DNA from: Lindgomyces ingoldianus
Lineage: Eukaryota > Ascomycota > Dothideomycetes > Pleosporales > Lindgomycetaceae
NCBI RefSeq assembly: GCF_010093535.1
Contig: NW_022985162.1
Coordinates: forward strand, 2,010,931 to 2,074,930
Direction of reading: 5' to 3'
Length of the DNA stretch: 64,000 nt
Part shown: positions 25,306-35,627 of the stretch, piece after piece
Numbering within the stretch: position 1 is the first letter of the stretch
Layout of the letters: each line of letters opens with the position of its first letter
The notes under the pieces: model-generated
What the model was told of the DNA's origin: nothing
The model's input: the letters and a program-made list of their open reading frames with translations, nothing else
Databases searched by the model: none
Translations under genes and position numbers: made by a program

Positions 25306-26661
25306 ATGTTGCCACCCCACTTTGCGCTCGACGACGATCTCGAACCTCCCCCTTCGTTTCAACGTGCATCGTCGATTGCAGGCGCTCACAACAGCAACAA
25401 AGCAAATTCTCGCAGAAAGAATGTCAACAACGGTGATGTCTTCTGGAACACCGTACAAGCGAACGAGGACGGTGTTAGTGTCCCCGCCACTACGCCAACG
25501 ACAGCGTCTCGCGCAATGACTGTTGGCTGTGCCGCAAATGTTGGCTCTGTGGCCCACGACGCGTGCAAGAAGGATGAAGCATCACAGGCTCCTTCATCCT
25601 CCAGCATGTCATCAGCCGCAAAGCACAATGTGATTGCTAATCCCCACCCCAACGTCAAACCCCAACATCCGACCCACATTTGTTCATCCTCCGCCGCTGC
25701 AGCACCTGCATCGCGCTCTTTTTTTGACCCCTGGAACTCGTCGTCGACAGGCCACCAGCGAGCCGAGAATCGCCTCTCGGGATCGACGTCGTGGCGCGAA
25801 TCTCGCAATCTGAAGCTGGGGGAGCAGTACAGACGCGGTCTGGGTGGTGGGGAAAGAGTCGCAGACACTGTCGGCGCGGGGAGTACTGAATTTGGGAAAG
25901 GCGGGCGCAAGGAGAATGGATTGTGGGAGAAAGGTGCGAAGGGGTTAAGGGAGGGTGGTCAGAAGAGTTTGGCGGAGGTTTGGGGGAAGAGGAAGGCAGG
26001 GAGGAGGAATACTATAGCTGGGGAGAAGAGTGGAAAGTTGGATTCGGGAATGGGTGAGTGGAGGCTGAAGCCTGAGCCCGAATTTCCTGTCGAAGACGCG
26101 GAGGGCATAGAAGATGAGAACCCCCCTGATTCGAATCAAACCTCGGTATCTATACCACTACACAGGCAAATATTCGATGGGCTCTGCTTCTACCTCAACG
26201 GGTCTACCGCACCCCTCGTCTCAGACCACAAACTCAAACATCTCCTAGCAGAAAGAGGAGGCAAGTTGTCTATTGCCCTTGGCCGACGCAGTGTTACCCA
26301 CGTCATCCTAGGCAGGGCAAGCAGTGCAGGCGGTGCAGGCGGTGGTCTCGCCGCCACTAAAATCCAGAAGGAAATCACTAGAGTCGGGGGCAAGGGCGTG
26401 AAGTTTATCGGCGCAGAATGGCACGTCCTAAATTTTTTCTATCCTCAATGTCGCACCTCATTGAGTTTCGTTTCGTCTCGTAGATTTTACAAACTAACAC
26501 ACGTATGCAGGGTGCTGGAATGCATCAAGGCCGATCGACGATTGCCCGAAACCCGATTCTCGACGCTTAAGCTGGCGCCCAAAGGCCAGAATAGCGTTTA
26601 TGGACTGTTTTACGCTGCCAAGAGTAGGGGAGAGGGGAGAGAAGGGGCAACAAAGGATTGA
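25306..26661 (+). CDS. BRCT-domain protein
   Basis: The start was chosen at 25306 because its context, GCCGCCACCATGT, is close to an ideal Kozak sequence. Exons 25306-26420 and 26511-26661 give 421 aa. About 280 N-terminal residues are Ser/Ala-rich, then Gly/Lys/Arg-rich, and probably disordered. The C-terminal BRCT domain (about 286-421) starts HRQIFDGLCFYLNGST and includes LAERGGKLSI and VTHVILGR. It ends with FIGAEW joined to VLECIKADRRLPETRFS, the conserved Trp helix. The last intron appears to start with GC (GCACGT) and end CTAAC...GCAG. It is 90 nt with no in-frame stop, so retention would insert 30 residues inside the domain. BRCT domains bind phosphoproteins or DNA ends in damage responses; a nuclear role is inferred. 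The BRCT segment resembles those in Rev1/Dbf4-like proteins, but no other domain fixes identity. Confidence 0.78.
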   Translation: MLPPHFALDDDLEPPPSFQRASSIAGAHNSNKANSRRKNVNNGDVFWNTVQANEDGVSVPATTPTTASRAMTVGCAANVGSVAHDACKKDEASQAPSSSSMSSAAKHNVIANPHPNVKPQHPTHICSSSAAAAPASRSFFDPWNSSSTGHQRAENRLSGSTSWRESRNLKLGEQYRRGLGGGERVADTVGAGSTEFGKGGRKENGLWEKGAKGLREGGQKSLAEVWGKRKAGRRNTIAGEKSGKLDSGMGEWRLKPEPEFPVEDAEGIEDENPPDSNQTSVSIPLHRQIFDGLCFYLNGSTAPLVSDHKLKHLLAERGGKLSIALGRRSVTHVILGRASSAGGAGGGLAATKIQKEITRVGGKGVKFIGAEWHVLNFFYPQCRTSLSFVSSRRFYKLTHVCRVLECIKADRRLPETRFSTLKLAPKGQNSVYGLFYAAKSRGEGREGATKD

Positions 26662-27119
26662 AGCAGTGTTGGGTTTATTAGTATAACACCAACTTCATGA
26701 CGGTCTACTCAACGGCCATTCCAGAGGCAGAAGCCGACGTCGCTGCTGCATCGATGCAAACAACTATTGAAACAAGCTCAGCTTTTTCTGGCGACGTCAA
26801 CTGATGCTAGATTGACCAAAGGTAGGTAGTCGACGAAGTTGCTGAACATAGGGTCTATGAAGGCTCGCGACATCAATTGCAGCTGATGTAATTGGTATCT
26901 TGGGCATTGCCCTAAATGTATCTCGATAGACGACGTCCAACAGACGGATGAGAGATGCTCGCCGCTCCTCCCCGATCGAATGTCAATGCAAACGCCATTG
27001 CCTTCCCTGTACGTACATAAATGTAAAAGCCGACCTTGACGCCATAACGATCCCTTCCCCTGTGCTACCGTTTGTCCGTAAATACGCTAACGCACTAACA
27101 AAGTCCCGTAGAGAACTTG
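26662..27119. other. Intergenic between convergent genes
   Basis: Shared 3' flanks of the BRCT gene and fen1. Nothing else is recognisable. Confidence 0.55.
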
Positions 27120-28451
27120 TTACGCACCACCCCTTGGTTTTGACTTGGAGTCCTTCTTCTCCTTTGCAGTCTGTTTCTGCTTCTTTTTCTTCTCCTCTAG
27201 CTTGGCTTCGGCCTTGCGCTTCAGGCTAGCCTTCTCCTCTGCGGTCTTGGCGATGGGCTTGAAGAAGCCTTCTAACCGGCTCTGCTGGGCACTCTTGAGA
27301 TTCTTTGAAAGCTTCGCAGCGCCGTTACGTACGCGGTCTTCGTTGAAGTGCTTCTCCTCGACCAAATATTTAACTAAACCCTCTACGTCTGGTGCTTCCC
27401 ACTTAAAGTCGCATTCTGGATCGTCCGCAGATCGGACGTCTGGCTCAAGGAACAGAAGACGAGCCTCGGTAAATGGCCAATCATCTGGGATAGTGTACTT
27501 GGTAGAGCTTTTCATGTGTTCAACTACTCCTTCGAGGTCCTTATGCTCGCGGATGAGTTTGAGGGCAGTGCTTGGGCCAATGCCCTTGATGGGGTCGAGG
27601 TAATCGCATCCTAGGAGGATACAAAGATCGATGAACTAGGTACCGAGTTAATATAGCACAATAGAGAGGGGCACATGCTCATACCTGTTCCCGCTCCATT
27701 GCTAGTCCTTCGAGTACTCTATTTAGGTGAATCTCCTGAATCGGTTCCTTGCGTTGTTCACTGAAGGTAAGATGCCTGAGCAGAACCGGGGCATCGAATG
27801 TCAGGGTGTCCATATCCTCCGACGCTGCCGCATACACCTTCCCAGCCTTGGCCAGCGCCGCACACTGCGCCTCTGCCTCAGTAGGCGCAACAATATACGG
27901 TATCCCCATCAACTTCAGCAGGTTCTGACACTCAGCATTATGCTCTCTTGTCACTCTCACTGTCCTTCGAGAGAACTTCTCAACCTCCTCGGCGGTACCT
28001 GTCTCTTTCGCCTCCTCATGAGCCGCCTGTGCTTCAGACTTTCGCTGGAATCGCTTTGCGAGTTCGCCGGACTTGAGTTTGGGAGGGGCGCCGTCGAAAA
28101 CAAAGAGCGGCTTAATACCGTTGTCGACCATGCGTAGTGTACGGTAGAACATGCCCATTAAGTGAGATGTGGTTTCGCCGGTGTCGCTCATGAGCTGTTG
28201 ACCATCGGAGCGGACTGCGATGAGGAAGCTGTAAATGCTCATAGATCTAAGGCTGATGTTAGTAACGCAGAACTCGTACAGTTGGGAGAACCATACGCAT
28301 CCTACACACGTTAGCACTCTAAATGTGCTTGAGTCAGGGTACTGGTACTTACTATAGCGACCTTGCGACCGAATTGATTCTTGATTTCGCCCGTCTTGAT
28401 CGCATCTGGGGCGTGTTCGCTGATTAGCTGGTAAAGGTGCTTAATTCCCAT
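27120..28451 (-). CDS. fen1: Flap endonuclease 1 (Rad27/FEN1)
   Basis: Removes 5' flaps at Okazaki fragments and in long-patch base excision repair, with PCNA. Four exons: 28451-28353, 28301-28297 (5 nt), 28246-27685, 27635-27120; 393 aa, as expected. The N-domain runs [10 protein letters not shown]...[21 protein letters not shown]; the 5-nt exon supplies the catalytic Asp34 codon. Also visible are FVFDGAPP (Asp86 region), [12 protein letters not shown] (Glu158/160), SEDMDTLTF (Asp179/181), and [19 protein letters not shown] (Asp233 and helix-hairpin-helix). The PCNA box is QSRLEGFFK, followed by a Lys-rich C-terminus. Both introns around the small exon have CTAAC branch points and TAG acceptors. 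It shares a 0.5 kb divergent promoter region with glutaryl-CoA dehydrogenase. Confidence 0.96.
28297..28301 (-). other. fen1: 5-nt microexon of fen1 (GATGC)
   Basis: Flanked upstream by CTAACGTGTGTAG and downstream by GTATGG on the coding strand. It encodes Asp and, with the first base of the next exon, Ala. Without it the frame is lost and the invariant VAIDAS motif is broken. Confidence 0.88.
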
Positions 28452-28983
28452 GGCGGCGACGACTTGTTGTTCTCACTCTGGTTGCGGTATAGAGCAAGAT
28501 AAAAGGAAGAGGAAAGGCTGAAAAGAGGACGTGGCGAGAATTTCAGACAGTAGTGAGCGAGGTTAGACGCTTGGAATTGACGATCGAATCGCTGGTGTCA
28601 CGTCGCGTCCACGGAAGTCGCGCAATCACGGAACCAGCCCTAAATGTCTTGGCAGAGGCTACCCCTTGTCTATGAGGCTGGAGGAAGAACAATTATTCCT
28701 TGGTAGAAGCTTGATGATTGCCCTTTGCAGATTTCGGCAATCTTTCAGGCAATCTTTCACGGAGTCGGCTCGAGATGCAATTGCCACTCTCGCCTTCATC
28801 GGAGTTGACCGGACGGCAATGGTGGATGAGCCGCGGTCCTAGGTCCATGCAAGATCCCTTTGCCGACCGTGGGGTAAATCAACACTTCTCGAGCTAATTC
28901 CGTACTTCTTTCAGAAACTTCTCCCGGAAACTCCTTTCGGTTTTCTACTGATTCTTTACGAGGCACTTTTGAGACCTGGCACT
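28452..28983. other. Divergent promoter region fen1 / gcdh
   Basis: The 532 bp between two divergent start codons contains no ORF of note. It presumably carries both promoters. Confidence 0.6.
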
Positions 28984-30420
28984 ATGTTTAGACCCATTTG
29001 CAGACACTCCGCAAGGCAATTGAGCAAAGCAGCCCGTTCCGCGGCAATCGGAACACGGCATCTGCATGCCCCTGTTCAATTTGACTGGAAAGATCCACTA
29101 GGCGCCAACAATCTGTATTCGGAAGAGGAGCTGGCGATTTCAGAAACAGCAGAGTCATACTGCCAGGAGCGTATGCTCCCAAGAATATTAGGTATTGCCA
29201 AGATATGTTCTCCAGTTGGTGGCCCGCTAACCACAATTCCATGTAGAGGCATATAGAAATGAGAACTTCGACCGGAAAATTCTCGAAGAGATGGGCGAAT
29301 TAGGCTTATTAGGAGCAACCATCCAAGGCTATGGTTGTGCAGGTGTTAGCAGTGTCGCGTCTGGGTTGATTACAAGAGCTGTCGAGCGGGTGGATTCTGG
29401 GTATCGATCCGGTTACTCGGTTCAGAGTGCTCTAGTCATGGGTGGCATAGAAGAATTTGGAACAGAGGAAATGAAGGAGAAATATCTGCCTGAGATGGCG
29501 AAGGGCAAAATGCTCGGCTGTTTTGGTTTGACTGAACCAAACCACGGCTCGGATCCTGGATCGATGGAAACGACCGCGAAACCTCACCCCTCAAAGAAAG
29601 GATACTACTCGCTTTCTGGTGCCAAGACCTGGATCACGAACTCGCCCATTTCTAACTTGCTTTTGGTATGGGCGAAACTGGAAAGCACTGGCAAGATCCG
29701 TGGATTTGTGATTGAAAGAGGTCAATGTCCGCCTGGCACACTCGAAACGCCGCCAATCAAGAACAAGAATGGTCTTCGAGCTTCGATCACAGGAATGATC
29801 CAGCTCGACGAGTGTCCCGTCCCAGAAGCAAATATGTTCCCAGACGTGGAAGGCTTGAAGGGTCCCTTTGGCTGCCTGAACTCTGCCAGATATGGCATTG
29901 CTTGGGGAACTATAGGGGCGCTGGAAGACTGCATCGACCGGGCAAGGACATATGCCTTAGAGAGAAAGCAGTTCAAAGGCAACCCAATTGCGAAATATCA
30001 GCTTGTTCAAAAGAAGCTGGCGGACGCAAGCACAGACGCCGCGTACGGTATTCTCTCAGCTATTCAAGTGGGAAGACTGAAGGATGAAGGAAAAGCTGCC
30101 CCCGAGATGATTTCAATGATCAAGAGGCAGAACTGTGATAGGGCTTTGGTAAATGCTCGCACGTGAGTTCTTCGAGGTGCCCTTCGAGAAGGGCTTTGGC
30201 TGAAACTTGATGCAGGCTACAGGAAGTCTTTGGAGGAAACGCCGTCTCTGACGAATACGGAATAGGGAGGCATGTAGCAAACCTATTCGTGACTCAAACG
30301 TACGAAGGACAGAGCGACATTCATTGTGAGTGCCCCACCTCGTGACTCCTGATGTTGCTGACCAAGTCTCCAGCCCTGATCCTCGGAAGAGCAATCACAG
30401 GTATCCAGGCGTTCTGCTGA
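28984..30420 (+). CDS. gcdh: Glutaryl-CoA dehydrogenase, mitochondrial
   Basis: An FAD enzyme that oxidises and decarboxylates glutaryl-CoA to crotonyl-CoA in lysine and tryptophan breakdown. Exons 28984-29191, 29247-30162, 30216-30325 and 30374-30420 give 426 aa. The N-terminus ([20 protein letters not shown]) is Arg-rich without acids, a typical mitochondrial presequence. Acyl-CoA dehydrogenase signatures include [18 protein letters not shown] (FAD/substrate loop), [24 protein letters not shown] and [16 protein letters not shown]. The C-terminal [19 protein letters not shown] contains the catalytic Glu in the GCDH-specific context, joined across the last intron. The open codons at 28969 begin with TTG; the first ATG is at 28984. 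Confidence 0.95.
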
Positions 30421-31155
30421 GGCGCTGCTCGCCCTGCAGCACAGTTCTGCACATGGAAGTCAGGGTCAAATGTTGTGTCTCCGCGTGTAGAATTAGATTA
30501 GGAAAGTATGCAGGCAGACGAGAAGTCGTTTCGAGGTGCCAAAAATGCAGTCTCACGTTTCGAAACTTGAAAGGTCTCACAACTGCTTGCAGACATGCCA
30601 ATCACACGGAACGCTGCGAGCTTTCAGCTTCAAGCTTCGCCGAAAGACGAATCGCCGTAGACATGATATGATTGAGCAAAATATTGCGCGAAGCAAAGTC
30701 GAGCGTGAGGCTGAATAAACTAGCATGTTTTTCTTCGAAGTTCCATGGTTTGCCACAGTGAGCCTAACAACGTAGCGGTAAAGAAACGCCGGCGAAATAA
30801 TTTTCTGGGCAGTGAACCCGGCCGGCTTGACCTCGCGGCGTTAGTTTCGATACATTTAATACCTAGCCTCTTGCCCGCCGCCTCTCCTCTTTCTTCAGCA
30901 CACCGACGGCCTACCCTCAACACAGTCCCCGTTGTTTGGCTCTGCACAGCGACCAAAAGCACTACAGTAGGTGGGTTGGGCTTCCGCGGCTTGGGCGCTC
31001 CTTCCGCTGATATGCCGCAAGTTCTTTTCGGGGCCAGGATCAAGCGCTAACTCTCGCTCTCGCAGCCCACTTCAACTTCAACACCAACAACACTCTCTCG
31101 ACCCCGAACAAGGTTCGCTCTCTCATACAACCACACATTTCCACCCAACCTAGCC
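30421..31155. other. Intergenic and ubc4 leader
   Basis: The right half is pyrimidine-rich, fitting a promoter and leader for the E2 gene. ORFs at 30330-30671 and 30745-31050 show no domain and overlap others on the opposite strand. Confidence 0.5.
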
Positions 31156-31996
<841 letters not shown>

Positions 31997-32782
31997 CCAA
32001 GTGATTTGGCTCAGCGGGAACTGTCTCCGCGAGCCACCAGCTGGCGGGGATGGAATTTTCTAGTCACGACGACAATGATGCGGGGCAAGGTTCACGGACG
32101 GGTAGTCGATCTCACTTAAGAGGGCTTCAGCTGGCATGGCAGGCTTGACGACAGATCAGGAGTTTCCTTTACCGGCGTGTTTTGCGGCAGAACGCTGAAA
32201 CCGCCTTCTTCGTGTTTACTATCATCATCACTTAACAGCAGAATGGCCCTTCTTCACACACTCACACTTTCTTAAATATCCCCCCAAACCTCCCATTCTA
32301 CGTTTACATACGCAATTTTTTGACCCTCAATCTTTTCCCAATCCCCTGTCTTGGCTTTCCATGATGCATATCCGGGTTTTCCTTCGAGTATTTCCATTTT
32401 TGGGAGTACTTTGGCGGGTGGAATTAGCATGATTAGAACTACACACACCCTTTGCTTTCGACGACTTGCCTTGCACGGGCTGACACATATTCCCCCTGAA
32501 ATTTCTTGGGCTGACGAGGCGATATGTTGTGACACCAACTGGCCCTAGGGCACTAATGATGCCGAGGCTTGTGATACATCTGCCTAGTGACGATGAAAAC
32601 TCACACGTGACCAGGTTTAACACTTTGTTGATAGCAGAAACCTCAAGGAGATGTGATATAGATGCCCTCTAATTGGATCAGAAAATAATCGTACATGGAT
32701 ATCATCTATATCTTTTGGTACCAGCATCCCAGTCCCTATCTGATCATATAATACATATCCAAAATTCATACAAAACGGGGGA
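31997..32782. other. Intergenic between convergent genes
   Basis: Holds the ubc4 3' flank and that of the polymerase-like gene. A minus-strand ORF at 32272-32538 ends with a protein-like stretch (KPGYASWKAKTGDWEKI) but has no supported start or family, so it is not called. Confidence 0.45.
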
Positions 32783-34663
32783 TCACACAGCAACCCTGAA
32801 GTCCTTTAGAGCGGTTTCCGGATCTGTGGACTTCGCTTGCTCTGACGTCTTTGCTGAGTCTTCAGGACTGGTCGGTGCCGTCATTCTATCCTTCCTTCCG
32901 TCCTTCCTTTCCCGAGCCTCGTCTGCGGCCATATCTTGCACAGACGGCATACCAAAAGACGACGTAATCATGTCTCCCCACCCCTGTCCTTCAGCTTCTA
33001 AGGGGCTTTGCGTCTCCGGTGTTCTCGCAGCACCACCGCTCGCCTGTTCCCTGATTTGCTTTGCGTCGGCGCCGATCTGGCTCATCCGGACGCCCATCAA
33101 CGAGGTTCGCCCTTGACCCTCTAGCTTTCGCCTGCGATCGATATTCAAAGCGTAGACAGGCCCAACCAGGTTAAACAAAAGGCTTTTTCTAGTGTTGGAT
33201 TTCCAGTCGCGCTGCAGTTGGTGAGCCAGTGCCCTGCAGGTTGCTTGCAGGTGCTTAATGCAGATACCCTTACGGCCTAAGTCATTCGTGGAATCAGCAG
33301 GATCTCGAAGAGTTAATAAGAAAGGTGGCAGTGGCTCAGTTTCGTGGTTCTGTTAGGTGTATTAGTATGGTAGAGAGAAGTCAGACAGGGGCTAATGTAC
33401 CAATATCTTTGCTTTTGCTTTCTTCGACATGATTGTTTCCGTATCTTTGCTAAACAGTGTGGGCGGTTCAATCGAAATCCCTTTGGTGCTTGTGTCAAAG
33501 TGGCCCCAGAACCTGAGGAAGCGACAAACCCCTGTCCCAGCATTATGCCCTGGTGGCCCGCTGTGTAGGAATGCCGCAACAATCATCATGAAGATCGAGT
33601 AAGCTCCAAAGCCACCCCTAAAGACGTCTGTCAATCCTCTGATATCCAGCATAGCCTTAACGACCGAATAGACCTCGGGGAGATAGGGATATTCTTCTGT
33701 ATATTTCTGGATAAAGGATCTTGACAGAGATGTGTCATTAGATAGCACGATCTGAACGTCAAGCCCAGACTCTCGGTCTTGCATTGCAATGAGGGGATAT
33801 CGCGCATGTCGGAGTTGACAGAGCAAGAAACCCTTTTTGCTCATATGCCTTTGAAGCCGTGTTAGGTCACGGAGGAGGAGGCGCCGTATCTCAGCCGGGG
33901 GAGGTTTGATGGAGTCCTTCAGATTCTCCCTGTCCGTCAGTCGGAGGTCGATATCCGACGTAGCAAAAGCTAGGCCAGTCCGCTCGGAGCCAAACACTTC
34001 AAGTGCTAGGTGTGGAAGCACCTGTTCTGTTTCCGACCGTACTCTTTGTATCAGCTGCCTCCTGGCAAGCGCTTCGAGTCTAGTAGGTTGTATGTATTCA
34101 TGAAAGTTTTTAATTTCAAGCGATAGCCTGCCGTTACGTGTAAGCATTTAATCTGGTCGCTGCAAGGGGAAGGCAGAGCAAGCCCACCTCTCCTTCCCGC
34201 CCATGCTATTATTTTCATGGCGGACAATCCATGGCAGAATGCCCTCCTTGACACCCTGGATAGGTTTCAGAGGCGGTACGACGACACCTTCATAATCTGT
34301 CACGTGTGCGAATGCGCGCTTAGGGTTGTTGACAACCTGCCTCCGAGGCTTCGAGATTATCAGTTTTACACCGGTTCCCGAATATATTTCTTTCGAGGCT
34401 CGAACGCTCTCTAGATCGGCGATATTGAGGCCCTTCTTCTCACCCTTGGTTCCACTGTTCAGCGAGGAGAGTGGTCCGGAGATTGGAGGCTCGGCAGGCG
34501 ATAGCGAGGAGTCGCCCTGCTGGAGATTTGAAGCAACAGAGGACGATAAACGCTGCTGAAATGGCAACGGTCGATACGGAAGGATGAAGTGTTGCCACAA
34601 GGCAGTAGAGGGCGTGAATGGATTATGAGAGCCACATATTGACCGAGGGCGATGGGGCTTCAT
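32783..34663 (-). CDS. Non-canonical poly(A) polymerase-like nucleotidyltransferase (Trf4/Cid1 class)
   Basis: Three exons (34663-34188, 34127-33401, 33349-32783) give 589 aa. The nearest upstream in-frame candidate at 34672 is GTG, so the ATG at 34663 is used. The polymerase-beta fold signature is VFGSERTGLAFATSDIDLRL (GS plus DxD), and a later acidic position lies in LDVQIVL. The central domain follows (EVYSVVKAMLDIRGLTDVF, FGAYSIFMMIVAAFL), and a PAP-associated segment continues into exon 3 (DLGRKGICIKHLQATCRAL). Enzymes of this class add A or U tails to RNA. The N-terminus (MKPHRPRSICGSHNPF...) lacks acids and is rich in Arg, Ser and Pro, resembling a mitochondrial presequence. That suggests an organellar form rather than nuclear TRAMP, but this is inference. 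Confidence 0.85.
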
Positions 34664-35627
34664 GAGAGGCACGCAATGGCAACAGATTAAGACAACACAA
34701 GATGGTGGGCATCAACAACTAGGTTTCGCGCTCCTGTGGGAGTTTGGGCGAACTTCTTCGCAAAACATATTGCCAAGCCCACTATGCCGCACCGGACTAG
34801 GACTGCATTCACGTGACTTGAACTTTTGATGTGTGCGCACAAGCCATTATTTTCTTCTTCTGGCCCACGACATCTGTGATGGCGGGCAAAAATCATACGA
34901 GCATCTTGAGCCTCTTGGCGATCCGTTGCTGCAAGATCAGACAGGCTTTCTGGACAGTAAGTGAATTTTAGCACCGGTAACAGCCCAGCAGACCGCCCGT
35001 TTGCGACTTTTCTGCTCTACTTGCCTAGTCTACGTGATTAACTCTGGACAAAGCAACCTCGGAACTCTGCCTTATCGTTGCGTCATATTTGATGTTCTCA
35101 CAAAGCTGCAAAGTCCTGTTGCAAGACGGCATGGCCCGAGCGGGCTCCCTGGTTGGGTATGACGCGACCGACGACAATGTGGGCTGGAGGGGTTCGCCAG
35201 TGATGAGACATTTCCGCTCAGCATTTCCTCAACCTCCTCTCCTGACCTAATTGTGAATTGTGTTGCGCCTTTAAATACTGTTCTCTCTCTCTCTCGGACG
35301 TCCCTAGGAACCACCAAACCGGCCGACAACAGCCCGGTCCCAGCGATGTTCGAAGCTTGAGCGCGTGCAACTCGTCGAAAGTGCCCCATCCAGCAGCCAT
35401 ACCCAAAGGTGGCCTTTCCACCCTTAGAAAAAGGTAAATTAGCTTACCGCAGTCGTGCTGGCTTGACAATTTCTGTCACACGCACAAGGTGCCCGGAATC
35501 TTGCCCGTTGTGGCAGTTTGCCTCTCTTTCCCTCTATTCCTACCTTTGCAACTCACCTCATCTCACCTATATGGCTACCGACTAACCGGCCATGCAGCGC
35601 GATACTCAAGAAACCTCCTCCGTCTAA
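34664..35627. other. Divergent promoter region, polymerase-like gene / tps2
   Basis: Nearly 1 kb without a gene. It contains a short (CT)n tract at 35282-35295 and one AGGGG stress-element-like match near 35188, which alone is weak evidence of stress control. Confidence 0.5.
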
